From Bilabrum cf. latius (lineage: Eukaryota > Bigyra: Bicosoecida > Bigyra > Bicosoecida), in NCBI GenBank assembly GCA_965178125.1, contig OZ237737.1:1612001-1676000 (forward strand): DNA of 64,000 nucleotides, read 5' to 3'. Shown one piece after another: positions 10,742-23,800 of this stretch. Made by a program: the position numbers and the translations under genes. Within the stretch, counting starts at the first letter, position 1. The number at the start of each line of letters is the position of its first letter. Below the pieces are notes generated by a model. That model ran no database searches. It worked only from the letters and a program-made list of their open reading frames with translations, and had not been told where the DNA came from.

Positions 10742-13520
10742 ATGGCTGCCCAGGATCTGCGGGCTATTGTCGGAGATACGCACTACTTTGAGGAAACATT
10801 GGATGTGAGGTCCTTAATACGCATTGTCTTCAATCGCCTGCAATGAATAGCAGCTTTTCTTTGGCGTGAATCCGGGACACGCACACTGCTTGCAGCATCC
10901 AATCCGACTATTTTCTTCGATTCGCAGACTGAAAAGATCAAGAAACTCTTGGACAATGCCCAGCACTCCTCCGCCTCATCCATCTCTCTTGCGGAGAAGG
11001 TAGAGGGGATGAAGTACCTAACAGCCGTGAGACACCGGCAGATTGCTGATTTATCCTTATCTGCTTTTCGCGGCCAAAGATGTGTCCTGTCATAAGATGT
11101 GACCTCCACTGCACGCAGTTCATGGCTCGTGGGCTGGACGTATCTGACTTTTACGAGGACGTCATGAAGAACGTCATTGTGAGATCCGACTGGATCGCTA
11201 GCGTCCTACCATCCCTCCGTGCGTGCTTATTCCAGTTCAATTAGTCGCCAAGCATCCCGCCAACGCAGACAAAAAGCGTAGAGTTGAAGAAGTTTGTGTA
11301 CAACTACTTGGTATACCACGCCGTGAGACTGGGCCCTGGCCCTGGGAATCCCAGCACGCAACGCTTGGCCAACCGTCCCCCAACCCTTTGATGCGGCCTC
11401 TCGCGCCCGCCTTTTCCCTTTCTTTTCACGAGCAGGACACCAATGCAAAGTGCAGGGACCTCGCCATCATGTCCATCAACGCGTTCCAGCGTGACCTGGA
11501 CAACCCCTCCCAGGTGGTGCGCGCCCTGGCAGTGCAGGTCATGTGCAGCATCCGGTCCAAGGCCATCCTCACCATCCAGAACATGGCCGCCACCAAGTCC
11601 GCCCACGACACCTCCCCCTACGTCAGGAAGGCTGCGTGCGCCGCCGTGACCCGCATCTTCCAGCTGGACCCCGGCCAGAAGGACGCGCTCATCCCCATCC
11701 TCGAGAGGCTGCTGGAGGACAAGGCGGTCATGGTCCTCGGGTCCGCCATGCAGACGTGGAGCGACGTGTGCCCCGAGCGCATCGAGCTCATCCACCCCGT
11801 GTACCGGAAGTACTGCCGCGTGCTGGCGGACATCGACGAGTGGGGACAGGTGCAGACCATCGAGGCGCTCCTGAGGTACGCCAGGACCCAGTTCGCGGAC
11901 CCTGTCAGGGCCAAGAGGGAGCTGGAGGAGAGGATGGCGGCGGCTGCCAAGGCGAGGGGCAAGGGCAGGAAGAAGAGCAAGGGCAAGAAAAAGGGCAAGG
12001 GGAAGAAGAAGGGCAAGTCCTCCGGGTTCTACTCGTCGGACGAGGACTCTGACGAGGGCGCCGGGTCGGACGGCAGCGGGAGCGAGTCGGACGACTACTA
12101 CCCCGAGGAAGGGGAGGAGGGTGTGGTGACCCTGGACGCAGACCACCAGGCACTCGTCTCGGCCTGCGTGCCCCTCCTGCGGTCGCAGAACACTGCCGTG
12201 GTGCTGGCAGCCGCCAAGGTGTTCCAGTACCTGTCACCACGCAACCGGCTGGATGCCCAGAGGGTGGGCCGCTCGCTGGTGCGGTCCATGCGCGGGCACA
12301 GGGAGGTGCGGTACGTGATGCTCTCCAACATCGTGAGGCTGGCGGAGGAGAACCCCGGCATCTTCCGGCCGTACCTGAAGGACTTCTTCGTGGCCGACTC
12401 CGAGCCGGGGTTCGTCAAGTCCCGCAAGATCAAGGTCCTCGTGTCCCTGGCGCAGCTGGACAACGTGGCGCTGGTGCTGCACGAGTTCTCGAGGTACGTG
12501 CGCGACGACGACAAGTCCTTCGTCAAGGACTGCGTGCAGGCGGTCGCGCGCATCGCCAACAACCTGCCCGACGTGGCTGACCGAGTGCTCCGTGGGCTCA
12601 TGGGCCTCGTGACCACCAACTGCCCCGACGTGGTGGCGGAGGCCGTGGTGGTCATCCGGTAGCTGCTGCAGCAGCACCCGCAGCACGACTCGGTGATCCT
12701 GCGGCTGGCTCGCATGCTGCCCAGCATCAAGCACCCTAGCGCGCGCGCCGCCATCGTGTGGGTCGTCGGCGAGTTTCAGAAGAAGCCCGCGGTGGCGGCT
12801 GTGGCCCCCGACACGCTCCGTATGCTGGCCAAGTCCTTTCAGACCGAGGCGGGCGAAGTCAAGCAGCAGATCCTCAACCTCGCAGTCAAGGTTGGGCTCA
12901 GGCAGCCCGAGTCTCCCCCCGCCGGCCTGCTGATGCGATACGTGATGGAGCTCGCCCGGTTTGATTAGGACTACGACCTGCGGGATAGGGCCAGGCTGCT
13001 GCGGAGCATGGTGCTCTCGGAGGACGAGGCACTGCGCAAGCGGGCCGAGACGGTGGTCCTGGGCAGCAAGCCTCCCCCCGAGATCGAGACGGCGTTCAGC
13101 GGCAGCGGGCAGCCCCAGTTCGACATGGGCACTCTCTCCTTCACCGTGGGACACTCGGTCAAGGGATACCTGCCCATCCCCGAGTGGACGGAGGAGCCCA
13201 CGGGGGCGGACACGAGGGACCCCGAGCTCGCGGCGAAGAGGAACAGGGCCATGCGGCCGAGGGCGGCGGCGGCGGCGGCTGCGGACCACGGCTCGGGGTC
13301 GGACACGGACACGGACTCGAGCGGTTCGGATAGCGGCAGCGACTCTGGCAGCGATAGCGGAAGCGACTCCGGGTCGGGCAGCGACTCGGAGGACGGGTCC
13401 GGCAGCGACTCTGACGGAGAGGGCGGTGGGAGCGGGAGCGACAGTGGGAGTGGGAGCGGGAGCGATTCGGACGACGGCTCTAGCGATGACGATGACGATG
13501 ACGAGGACGAGGACTTCTGA
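10742..13520 (+). CDS. AP3B: AP-3 complex beta subunit, short form without ear
   Basis: Five exons: 10742-10804, 10928-11026, 11119-11178, 11269-11322, 11436-13520; 786 aa. AP-3 beta is the large adaptin of the AP-3 coat, which sorts cargo from endosomes to lysosome-type organelles. The adaptin solenoid is well conserved: KFVYNYLVYHA, SINAFQRDLDNPSQVVRALA, DTSPYVRKAACAAV, DEWGQVQTIEALLRYARTQF, SARAAIVWVVGEF, then DYDLRDRAR. A Lys/Gly then Asp/Ser insert (about residues 263-320) sits where human AP-3 beta also has a Lys/Asp-rich loop. The protein ends in a Ser/Asp/Glu tail (residues 705-786) that resembles the phosphorylated hinge, and the C-terminal appendage is absent. Codons 501 and 603 are TAG. 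Codon 603 lies in FD(TAG)DYDLRDR, where human AP-3 beta has Gln. All four introns fall in the first 12% of the CDS. Confidence 0.95.
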
Positions 13521-13837
13521 TCGCAGCGTTTTCGAGAGGGACTCGCCGCCGCCCGCTGATCCACCCCGCCCCGCGCCCCGTTCGATTTCTACCCCATGGC
13601 TGGCTATGCGCGTCTGTGCGTGTACCGGCAGGGGGGCGGCGCGCTTGGGCTGGCGTGAGAGTGGGTCGTGGCCTTCTTTCTATTTTTGTGTGGTACTCAT
13701 GCCATCGTCTGTGCGAAGTATGGACGTGGCAGGCGAAACAGGTTTATTCTTTTGTCTGGTGCGTGATCAAGGACAACACCGAGCGCTGCTGCTGCATGCC
13801 GCAGCCAGACATTCATTCAGCAGCCCCGCAAATGACA
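13521..13837. other. Convergent intergenic region
   Basis: These 317 bp lie between two facing stop codons. They should hold both 3' UTRs. I see no ORF with coding character and no RNA gene. No obvious AATAAA signal stands out. Confidence 0.6.
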
Positions 13838-14821
13838 TCAGTGATCTCCTGGCGGGCATTCCATCTCAGCGCCAGTGAACATGTCAACCGCTGCCTTGAC
13901 GAGATCGCTGGCCCCCAACCCCTCTGGCACACGCGCCGCTTGCTCGTACCACCCGATGGCTCGCCTTGCTGCGGCCCTGAATGGATCCAGAGCCTTGTCT
14001 GCGCCTTGACCAGCCGCTGCTCCTTCGCTTGCGCCGATCATAGCTTTTGCTATCTCGCAGATTGACCCGTGCACGTCACGCAGCAGGGCAGCCGCGAAGA
14101 GGCGAGCAAGTGCTCGGTGCGACATTGGCAGCACGGTTCGAGCGATGGGGCCGGACGAATCGCTTCGAACCAAGCGCATGGAAAGACCGTGACAGATTCC
14201 CACGGCAAGAATATCAACCTTTCGGGAAGTGCGCCAGTCCGGCTTGCTTTCCGGAACCGGGGAAGTCGTGCCAACTCTGCGAATCGCCTCTGCTCGCAGC
14301 TGCTTGTGGAACTGCTCAATGCACCGCATGGCCGTCTTTGATGCAAAACTGGCAGGAAAGCTCTTGTATAGTAGCACGCATGGTTTCAGACTGCTTGCGG
14401 ACGGAGTTTCGCGCAGCAGGCGAGCCGAAGCGTCAAATGATCCGTAGCATCGTCGCTCAAGCGGGAACAGCACTAGCAAGCGGGGCGGCTGAGGCTTCGC
14501 CACGAGACGGTTAACTGCCTCTGTAAGTCGTCCTATGGCTGCAACATCGGATGAAGCCTGTTCTTGAGTCAGCGCTACGACATAGAAGGAGGTTCCAGCA
14601 ATCGCCTTTGCGTCAACCGCGTTGCCGTCCAGCACTGGTACTTGCCGCACTGCTGCAGTTCCTGCGGGCCCACCAGTAAGAATGTGTGACGCTTTTCCGT
14701 GTCCAACTAGAAGCTTAAGGCCGGGGGTTGTCATTTGGGCCCTTCGTGTGATGCGAGCACTGATCGCAGCTGCCCAGGCCGCCGCAAAATTTGGTCGCAC
14801 CGTGACAGTCCCGGCGAACAT
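13838..14821 (-). CDS. Unrecognised protein, possible mitochondrial targeting
   Basis: A 327-aa intronless ORF runs from ATG 14821-14819 to TGA 13840-13838, with no in-frame TAG. The first 30 residues are rich in Ala and Arg and lack acidic residues (MFAGTVTVRPNFAAAWAAAI followed by SARITRRAQ), compatible with a mitochondrial presequence. The body is a mixed alpha/beta-looking sequence with hydrophobic strands (RLLVLFPLE, VDILAVGICHG) and a helical C-terminus containing AARRAIGWYEQAARVPEGLG. The final segment resembles a TPR-like helix pair, but a single copy is not diagnostic. I do not recognise the family. It converges with AP-3 beta and diverges from the 14995 gene, fitting the local alternating pattern. 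An alternative start further in (MTTPGLKLL) would remove the presequence. Confidence 0.7.
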   Translation of the reverse strand: MFAGTVTVRPNFAAAWAAAISARITRRAQMTTPGLKLLVGHGKASHILTGGPAGTAAVRQVPVLDGNAVDAKAIAGTSFYVVALTQEQASSDVAAIGRLTEAVNRLVAKPQPPRLLVLFPLERRCYGSFDASARLLRETPSASSLKPCVLLYKSFPASFASKTAMRCIEQFHKQLRAEAIRRVGTTSPVPESKPDWRTSRKVDILAVGICHGLSMRLVRSDSSGPIARTVLPMSHRALARLFAAALLRDVHGSICEIAKAMIGASEGAAAGQGADKALDPFRAAARRAIGWYEQAARVPEGLGASDLVKAAVDMFTGAEMECPPGDH

Positions 14822-14994
14822 TTGCCACACAATCAGTCATCGGCCAACGTAGGGGGTTTTCGATTGCACGTAAAGCACGCACTACTTACTGGTTAAGTCA
14901 GTGACCTAGTTGTGTGACAGCAATCACTCGTTCAGGAGCTGGTTGGGCCATTTCTTTCAAATAGCCCTGGCACGGCTCATTTTGAATTTCTGTC
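14822..14994. promoter_or_regulatory. Candidate bidirectional promoter
   Basis: This 173-bp gap lies between divergent start codons at 14821 and 14995. It is AT-richer than its neighbours. No recognisable motif was found; the assignment rests on gene arrangement. Confidence 0.35.
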
Positions 14995-17900
14995 ATGTCC
15001 GCTTCGGGCAAAAAAAGCCTTACAACCATGGATTCATCAAGTGATGATTCGGATGCAGAACTTGAGGACGCGAGAAAGAAGATGCGCGACGCTTAGAGGC
15101 AAGCTTTGCTGGCGTCGAGCTCGGACAGCTCGGACGATGAAGTGCTAAGCAAGCACCTTTCTGCTGGTAGCAAGTCTAAGTCCAAGCCACCGGTGAAAAA
15201 GTAGCAGTCCAAGCGAGCTGCGCCGGTTGTCGTGTCTGAGATCAAAGTAAACGTGAAGAAAGCCGAGACCCCGTCCATGCTATCGATGCTTACTTCGGGC
15301 GTGGACCCCAGGGCCATCCCATCTGTCGAAGAGCTCGAGGCAAAGGCCTCCAAACCACAGGGTATCAAAATTAACACGGGTCGGCTGCGTGGCAAGGGAA
15401 GCAACAGGCGAGTTGGCAACACGAGAGGCGAGACAGCTCTGGTGCGAGCACCGGTCCTCGAATCCGTCCGCAAGTTCAAGCCCAACGTTCTGCAGAAAGC
15501 TACCAAGGACTACGAGAGGTTGCAGGACCTCCGCACCTCGGAGCAGCCGCGACCCCACCGCAGCCTGTGCAGGAGCATTTCCGAGGCCCCCTCCTGGGCT
15601 GCCACCTTCGGCACAGCGTGCCACGCATCGGACTGCCAGGCGAGCGAGGAGCAGAGGGTCACCCAGTGGCTGGCAACCCACGCGGGCTTCGATGAGGACT
15701 TGTGGATGGCTGTGTACTAGCCGGCGGGCGGTACTGCTCGACATCGTGGCAGCAAGCAGCCGAGTATGCGAGACGGGAACGAAGACGAGGAGGACGAGGA
15801 GCGCGGGAGCGGAAGCGGCAGTCGCAAGAGGCCCCGGGCCAAGGCCACCACATGCCTGTGGGGGCAGATCTTCGCCAAGCTTCCCTCCGTGGCTGCCCCC
15901 CGCGCCGCTGCCATCGCGCTGCGAGGACTGGCAGAGGCAGCGGGTGCCGTACTGAGGGCGGCCCGACTGGGACTGCTGGACGCGGGCAGTCCGCGCGTGC
16001 AGGCGGCCGTGGAGAGGCAGCTGTCCCCGGGACAGGCCCATGGAACCAGAGGTGAAGGTTCCTCGCCCCTGCTGCCAGTGCCTGGCCCCGTGTGTCGCGC
16101 ACTGTTCTTCGCGGCTGCCTACTGGCCAGAGCCAGCCGACGCAGACGCTGCAGCACAAGCTCTGACCGCCTTGATGGAGCCCAGCGCGCTGACAGGGTCT
16201 GGCAACCGCAGCGGATGGGCGGGCGGGTCGTCGTACAGCGCGCTGGACGGACTGCCCATGTCTGGGCACTTTGCTGCGATGCTGCACGGAGCACCTCTCG
16301 CTTCAGCTGGGCTCGGCGTGGTTGCGGGTGGGGTCTCTGAGGGCATAGCCGGCGAGTCGTTCGTGGGAGCGAAGAAGCACCCCGTGCAGGCTGCGGGCAA
16401 GCTTGGCATATCCTCGCTGGTGACGAGTGGGGTGCCACTGGCGGGTTCAGATGAGGTCATGAAGGCCGCCAGCGGTGGGCTGGATGCGAGCGCGAGCAGC
16501 GGCGGCACCGCTGCGATGAGCCACCTGAAGCCAGTGGGCGGGGTCGTGCTGCCCGTGGCCCGCGAGCACGGCATCCTCGCCCCCATCAGCGAGCCCTCGG
16601 ACGCAGAACGGCGTGCGGCAGCGCTGCTGCTAGGACCTGAGGCTGGGGGCGCCGAGGAGAGCACGGTGGACTCTGGCAGCAAGACCGGGTGCAAGGACGG
16701 AGAGCGGAAGGAGGCAGGCGAGGCCAAGGCAGGCAAGGAAGCGGACGAGGAGAACGGGGGCGAGGGCTCGTGGGCAGCCCGGGAGGCCCCGATGCTGGGC
16801 GCCATCTCGCTCGTGCGGCTCATGGCGAGGTGCGAGTGGGTGCCTGGTCCCGGACCCGCGCTGGCGGCCATGCGGGCCATCGGTAGTAGAGGGACGGCTC
16901 GGTGGGATGGACTGCAGGCTGCCATGTCTGCCCAGGCCCAGGCCACTCCGTGGCTGGATGAGGACGTGACTGAGTGCCATGTGGCATCTGCTGGCACAGA
17001 CGCGGTGTCTGGCTCGCTGGCGTGGTGGGTACGGAAAGTGGGCCCTGGAGTGCTGCCATCGGCTGAACCCAAGGGGAGCAGCAGCAGCAGTGGCCCGTCC
17101 ACATCTTCAGCCTCATCATCGTCTCTTAGTCCAGTGGCCGGCTCCAAGCGTTCGGGCGCCGAGGCGGGAGTAGGTGACGCCAGCAGCAACGCCTCCGCTC
17201 CACCCGAGAAGCTCGCCCGTGAGTCGAGCGTGGCATCGTCCGCTACCCTCAGGAATCTGCGAGACAGGTAGGACGACTGGCTGGCGGCCATGGATGCCAC
17301 TGGGATGCTGAGGGCTAGCACAGTGATGCGGCTGGCAGGCGTTTCGTTGGGTATCGCGTGCAGCCTCCCTGCAAAGCACCAGGCCTCCATCCGCCCGAGA
17401 CCGCTGCCTGTAGATGCCGCCTCGCTCGCGCTGCTGGCCCTTGACGCGCTCCCGGAGGACCTTCGCTGCACGCAAGTCACCGCTAGCAGCGATTCCCTCG
17501 CACAGACCGTAGAGTCCGCGAGCACCTCTCCGAAAGCCGCATCTTCTGTGGCTTCCTCCTCCTCGGCGTCGGCTTCCTCTGCCTCGTCAACAGGGTCTAG
17601 CAGCGAAGCCGCAGCCCAAAGCAGCAGCAATTCCCCTGACCGCCCGCCGGTGCTAGAAGCAGACGAGGACTCGGCATCCTTGCTGCAGCTGGCTGCGGCG
17701 CTGCTGGTCACGGACGACGACGCGCGCATCCCTGGGGGTCCAGTGCAGGGGGCGGCAAGGGAAGCTGTGGCGCAGTGCGGGCGGTACTTGCAGATGCAAT
17801 CGGACATGCGGGCGGGTCGCGCGCGGTTGGGTCAGTAGTCGTGGTCGGGCAAGGAGCAGGTAGAGTGGTGGCACAAGCTGTTCTCCCAGAGGCTTCACGA

Positions 17901-20253
17901 CGTGTTTGCGACTCCTGTTCGGTTGCTGCAGGCCAAACTGACTCCGTCTGTGGCGCGGCTAGTTCTGTCGGTAGCGCAGTTGGACCGCGACGTGGAAGAA
18001 CTGTACAAGGAGCTGGGCGTGCCCATGCCGAGGAGCATGGAGGTGAGGCACCTGGCGGGTGAGGGGTCTGGGGGGGCAGCTGGCGGAGGTAAGCCCACGT
18101 CGAAGGCGAAGGCGAAGGCGAAGGGAAAGGCTGGCGGCAAGAAGTTGGCCGATCAGGAAGGCGCAGGGCTGGAGAGCGACGCCAGCGGGGGCGATGAGGC
18201 GCCCTCCTCTGGCGTGCTAGGAGTAGTGGGAGCCAAGGCAGTCACGGGGCCCGCTGCCGATGTGTCGGCTCACGGTATCGATGATCTAAGCTCGGACTCA
18301 GAGGATGGGAATGAGGGTGGCGAAGGGCAGCCGAGGCGCACGCGGAAGAGGCGCGCAATGGAGCCCGTGGCTCGCTCGCTGTTGCTGTCCGCGCACGTGC
18401 CTAGAGTCCAGGACAGCTTCGCGGACGTGCGCGGATCCAGCATGGAGACCGTGATGACCTTCGGGCGGATCGTCCACGCCATGGGCGCGGGCGTGTTCGC
18501 GTCGTACGACAGAGGCGCGGACAGCTCGGAGGACGAGCTGAGTGCGGGGGGGATCCACACGAGGCCAGCCATCGCGGGCAGCGTCTCCGTGGCAAAGCGG
18601 CTGGCTGCGAATAAACCAAGCCGCATGGGCGCCCGCACGCGGTGGATCCAGGTGTGGTCCTCGAAGGAGTGTCGGTTCGAGCCCGCGCAGATCACTGGGT
18701 ATGACGGTGTGCCGCAGGGACGGGACGATGGGCTGTCGGACGAGGAAGATCTGGACGCCAGGGGCGCTTCGGATGAGGACGAAGACGAGGAGGACGAGGA
18801 CGGGGGCATCGTGGGCAAGCGCGCCAGGATGGAGAAAGAGGCCACCAAGCTGTCAAGGCGACAGGCCCAGCAGACTGCCATCGGGGCCAGCGCGAGGCTG
18901 CGCAAGCAGCTTAACAAGAGCAGGGCGGAAGCCAGGGGTGGCAGCACAGTAAGGCTGCTGCAGAGCGGAGGAAGGCACATCCTGCGCATGCCTGCGATCG
19001 ACTCGGAGCGGCAGATGACTCTGTTCGCCAAGCTGTGTCGGCCCATGGCCTCCCCAGACGGTGCTGACCGATACTGGTGCAAGCTTCACAAGCTCACGCT
19101 GTCCGCTGTGAAGAAGGCCGTCCAGTCCGCTCTACGCTGCGCGATTTCGAGGCAACCTCCCAGCTTCGAGGACGTGCTGGCCTGCCGTAGGGCCATCGCT
19201 CTCCTCTCTATGCCGGGGGCCACTGATACAACGGTGAAGGGGGCCCCCGAGCACGTCCGCATGCAGCTGCCGCCCGCCCGGGGCGACGTCACTGGCGCTG
19301 TGCTCTCCATGCCGGAGGATCCCTTCAGCCACCCATCACTGCACCACGCCGTCTCGGTAGTGCAGCAGCTCTCCGACACGGATGTGATGGCGCCTGCCTG
19401 GATGCAGGGCCTCTGGGCGCACACGACCCATTTCCTCGTGGCGTCAGTGACTGCCACAGGCACCAGCTCGGTATCGGATGCGGCCTTGGACAAGTGCAAG
19501 GAGCGGTACATCCGGTCCTTCGACAGCGCCGCCCGCTCGCTGCACCAGGCCGCCAACGAAGAAGCCATCGCGTCAGGCGGCATCGTCGGCATGTTTGCCC
19601 GCCTGTCGTCTGACAAGGGCCAGGTCCATGAGTCGGAGAAGAAGGCGGCAGAACTCACAGAGACGGTGCTGGCCAAGGCGGGCTTCGCGCGCTGCATCCC
19701 ACCGATGGCCTCCTCCATTGGCAGGCCCACCGCCATCTAGCTGGAGAAAGCCGTGGCCAGGCTCCCCACCCGGGACCCCGTGGATCCGTACACCGGGAAG
19801 CGCGGCCACAACGACAGCCTGGACATCCCGCACTCGTGCCGCTTGCTCAGCCTCATCGCGCTCGCCGAGGAGGCGCTGCTGTTCACGTGGAGGAGAAAGC
19901 CGCTCCCTGCGGTCCCCAAGGATCCGCAGGAGGCAGCTGACGTGTTTGCCGCGGTAGCAAAGGGCAGCAGCGGAGCGCACGCCCTTGCCATGTCGCTGGG
20001 ACCCACACGGGTTCAATCCACCGCGCTGGTGCAGGACTCGGTGGCCAACCGTGCGGCCTTCCTAGACAGCCGGTTCGGGAGGGTGCTGCAAGCAGGCGCG
20101 CCGGCCTCCAAGAAGTTCCGACGCAACATTGCTACCCTCGTAGGAAGGTGGGTGGCGGCTCTGCAAGGCAAGTTCGACGCGCCTGCAGTGGCTGCTCGGC
20201 AGCTGGCAAGAGGGCTGATGCAGAGATTTCAAGGGTAGCAGGATCCATTTTGA
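14995..20253 (+). CDS. Unrecognised 1752-aa probable nuclear protein
   Basis: A single frame runs from ATG 14995 to TGA 20251-20253 and contains seven TAG codons (two before 15232, then 15718, 17269, 17836, 19738, 20236). Three of the TAGs adjoin CAG codons. The N-terminus is Ser/Asp/Lys-rich with basic patches (RKKM, KSKSKPPVKK) and reads like a nuclear acidic protein. The middle has Ala/Leu-rich helical blocks (CLWGQIFAKLPSVAAPRAAA; AAALLVTDDDARI). Around residues 1020-1080 lies a basic stretch (KSKAKAKAKGKAGGKK-like), then acidic runs. Near residue 1215 the segment TRWIQVWSSKECRFEPAQI loosely recalls the transglutaminase-fold strands of Rad4/XPC proteins, but I would not name it on this. 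The C-terminal 400 residues look globular (LPTRDPVDPYTGKRGHND, RFGRVLQAGAPASKKFRR). No intron signals are needed. Function unknown. Confidence 0.75.
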
Positions 20254-20807
20254 GTGTTGAAGGTTGGATGCAATAAGACACATCAAAAAGTTATAGCAAA
20301 TTCAGAAGCATCTCGGCCCGGGATCGAAGGTACCCTAGCTCAAAATCAGGCGCCTGGATTGCACACCACACCAAGAATCATGCAGGCAGCCGCACTTGGC
20401 TGCAGTCGGAATCCACCTCAAAGTGCGTCTGAATGGCCAGCGCCTGGAGTGCCACTGAAGTCTAGATGCGACTACCCAGTAGCCGGGGGGCTTCCGGACT
20501 CCCAAATTGGTCGGGTGATCCGATCCTTGCTTGGAGACGCTCCGATCACTTGGAGCTGTTCCTGTTCCGGGCCGCTACGCAACCATATTATATAGATTTC
20601 ACAACAGCCCGGGCCTCTTCTTCTTCCTCTTCTGCCCAACGTGCCCACTGGCACTCTCCTTGCGCATGCCTCGCTGACTGTGCCCAATCGCTTAGTCTAC
20701 TCCTGCGCCAAGCTGCGCCACATGCGTTCTTAAATTCTCTCTACACGTCTAGCAGGTGCTATGCCGAACACAAGACCTTGGTAAAGAAGACCACAAGGGG
20801 CTTCCTA
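20254..20807. other. Convergent intergenic region
   Basis: These 554 bp separate the 3' end of the 14995 gene from the 3' end of the giant gene. Short ORFs here lack coding character. I looked for tRNA A/B-box patterns and found a TCGATCCCGGG-like string near 20320, but the flanking bases do not form a T-arm. I see no other structure. Confidence 0.5.
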
Positions 20808-23800
20808 TCAATCAGTGGCCTGTTGTTGGATCTCCGACCCTGCTGCTCGCCCTTCGTGATTTGTGCCTTGGCTCCTCGGCTCCTACAGCGTCCCGAATCC
20901 GACGGAAACACTAGCAGCTGTAGCAGACCCCACAGCTGCTCGCACGGGGGATAAGCCCTTTCCTGGCTTGAGACTCTGCTGAGTGTCTGGATTCGGCCCT
21001 TTCACGTGTTTGCGTGCTGCCTGGCCAAGTACGCCAGCCAGCTTTTGTGGACGGGAAATCGTCTGTCTAACCCGAGGAGGAGACAGCCGGGTCTCTCGCA
21101 TTGCTCTTCGGCGTTTGTCCTCACCACGTACCAGCCACAGGGTTACTACAAGGCACAGCATGGCCACAAAGTTGACGAGGCACAGGATCACCGTCACTAG
21201 CGTGCCGGTCGTGGCCAGCCGATCGCGCATCGTAGTAGGTGCTTCCTCATCGCCAATCGCGATCGTGCTGTCCCTGGAACTCGTGATATTACCAGTGTCA
21301 TTGGCACTTTCCTCTCCGAGAGTCTATGTTGCCGATGACCCCGCTGCCTCAATATCGGCCTCCTCCTCGAGCACCAGGTCCTCGCTGCGCAGGTACAGCA
21401 CCGACAGGATCTGTGTGACGGTGACTGCTGCCAAGCACAGGGTCTCGATCCGGTTGAAGGCCTTCTCTTTGAAGGGCAGGTACTGCGAATGGAGCACCAG
21501 AGCTAGCACCGACACACAGATGGAGAACAGAACGGCGTTGTAGGCCTCCTTGATGAGCGACCCGATCGCCACGATGGCCACCTTGCGCACCATCCCGATG
21601 GCCTCCCACCACTGCAGGCCCCTTTCCGTGTCGTATCCCTTGTACAAGAATCCGTACTGCTCGAAGAACACGTCATCATTGTCCAGCCGATACTGTGAAA
21701 CGCGTGACAACATGATACCCACCGCAACTGGCAGGCCAAGTCCCAACACCAACAGAACCAGCCCTGCACCGGCCTGCAACGCAACGTGATCTCCAACGTA
21801 GCACTCCACGCGCAGGTCCCTCTTCAGGTAGACTCGACCCCCAATCGGATCGGGCAGGCAGTCAAACACCGACAGTGCCATGGAAGACACCACAGCGTAC
21901 GACAGACACACCACTAGCACGGCAGTCCCCAAGAAGCGCAGCCCGACGAAATAGTCATACACGGCTGCGAATGGGCTTGCCTTGCCCTTGACCGCATGAA
22001 TTGATGTCCGGCGCGACATCCAGGGGGATGATCCTGAGTCCGGAGAGGCTGCGGCGGCTGCGGCTAGACTCACAGCCTTGCCGCTGCGAATCCCGCCCCC
22101 TACTGAGCCTGCATCTTGTGAACCCCGCAGCTGCTGCATCGACATGGGGTTCACAGATCTGAACGAGATGTTCGGCGGCTCCTCTGTCGGCTATAGAGCA
22201 GGCGTTGGTAGCAGCTTGTGATTCGTGTCGTGTCGGATGCATAGGACGAGATTGCACAGCCCACTTAGGTCGCGATGTCTGATCTTAGTCCCCGAGCAAG
22301 CCTCCAACGAGAAGGCCAGCAGGTTGAGCACGATGGCCCCAGCGCTCACCACGAATGGGAAAGCAGCGGCTGTGAAGAAGATCACCGAAAACGATGGACG
22401 CACTGCGCACTGCAGGGGGCTGCCAGCGAACAGGCTAGCGCCGGCTGTCTCGGTCCATCCAACCAGCATCCGGAACGTCTCTGTTCCCTTGGCCTTGTAC
22501 AGCCCTAGGGTGCCCAGCGCGGTGATGTAGTTCATCCCAATGCGGAACACGATCCCCAGCCGAGAGTGCTTGTCAGGCCGCTACAGCACAGCCACGTAGA
22601 AGAGCCCGATTGTCATCACGACGATACCTGCCCCCACCAGGCCCCAGTTCGACCGGTCATCGTAGCACGGCACGCACTCTCCCGGGGTAGAGCTGGCTCC
22701 ATAGTTGAGCTGCTCGTCGCACACGGCGCATAGAGGACCCGTGTGACCCTCTGCACAGCTGAACGCCCGTTTGTCTTGGTCGATTACGCATCCGCTGGGA
22801 TACAAGCACTCATGAAACTCTGCCGCAGCTGTAATCAGCCTCTCTCCCGTGCTTTCGTTTAACAAGGGAGCCGCTTCGTCGTCTGGCACCAGGTACCAGC
22901 CCTGCGACGGCAGCGACAGGAGACCGCCTGCGCAGGACGCGAATCCCAGCTCGTCTGGGCATGACTTGCACTGCTCACCATCCCAGCCCAAAGCATAGGA
23001 CTTTGCCGGACAGTCGTCACACCGGGTTCCGCCTTGCCCTGCGGGCTCTTTGCCCGGACCGCAAGGTGTCATTCGGACGGAAGATCGCAGTGGAGTGCCT
23101 GGCAGCTGGATAGACTCTCCTCTGTAGCATGTCACCTCGATCTCGTATGTCGCTCCTGCCCTGCCCAGTGCGGCGATGGCAGGCCACTCCACCAGTCCAC
23201 CTTTGGCTTCTGCTTCTGGGTTGAACAGCATCACGGAAGGATCATCGGACAGCAGCACGGACTCACACCGAACGTGGATCTCGTCAGTCGCCCTCAAGGG
23301 TGGATCGACCACCTGCTGTCCGTCCCAGACCGTCACCACTTCAACGGCCATATAGAAGGGGTCCTAGGATGAGACAGATGAAGGTGGTTGTCGCAGCCAC
23401 CTACCAAGCTCCCCCTTCATGTGCACTTGTACGGCTTCTATTACGGGCTCTCCTCCTTGCGCCCTGCTGCACTCGATCTCCAGATTCAGCGACATGCCGT
23501 AGTCTGCCTGCAGCACCACCCGATCGATTGGGATCACACCACCTAGATCCAGTACCTACTGCTGAGCAGCTGCATCCATGGCATTGATGCTGGGCAGTAG
23601 CAGGCGAGAAGGTAGCATCGGCACACCCGCAAGCGTCGAGGCGTGCTAGTTGTCAGGATCCATGCCGAGCTGCTCCATCCGGACACGTCGCCTGTCCAGC
23701 TGCAGGTCCTCGGTGTCAAGGTCAATCGTGGGCTCATATCCCGTCGCTGGTGGTACCAGAAGTGCGGGTTGCACCTCGGTTACATCCGGGGACCCATCGT

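Noticed and set aside
16119-17807. 562-codon minus-strand ORF inside the 14995 gene
   Set aside because: It is Ser/Ala-rich and lies wholly antisense to a continuous plus-strand frame; no domain is seen.
20310-20345. T-arm-like TCGATCCCGGG on the minus strand
   Set aside because: The flanking five bases on either side do not pair as a T-stem, and no D-arm precedes it.
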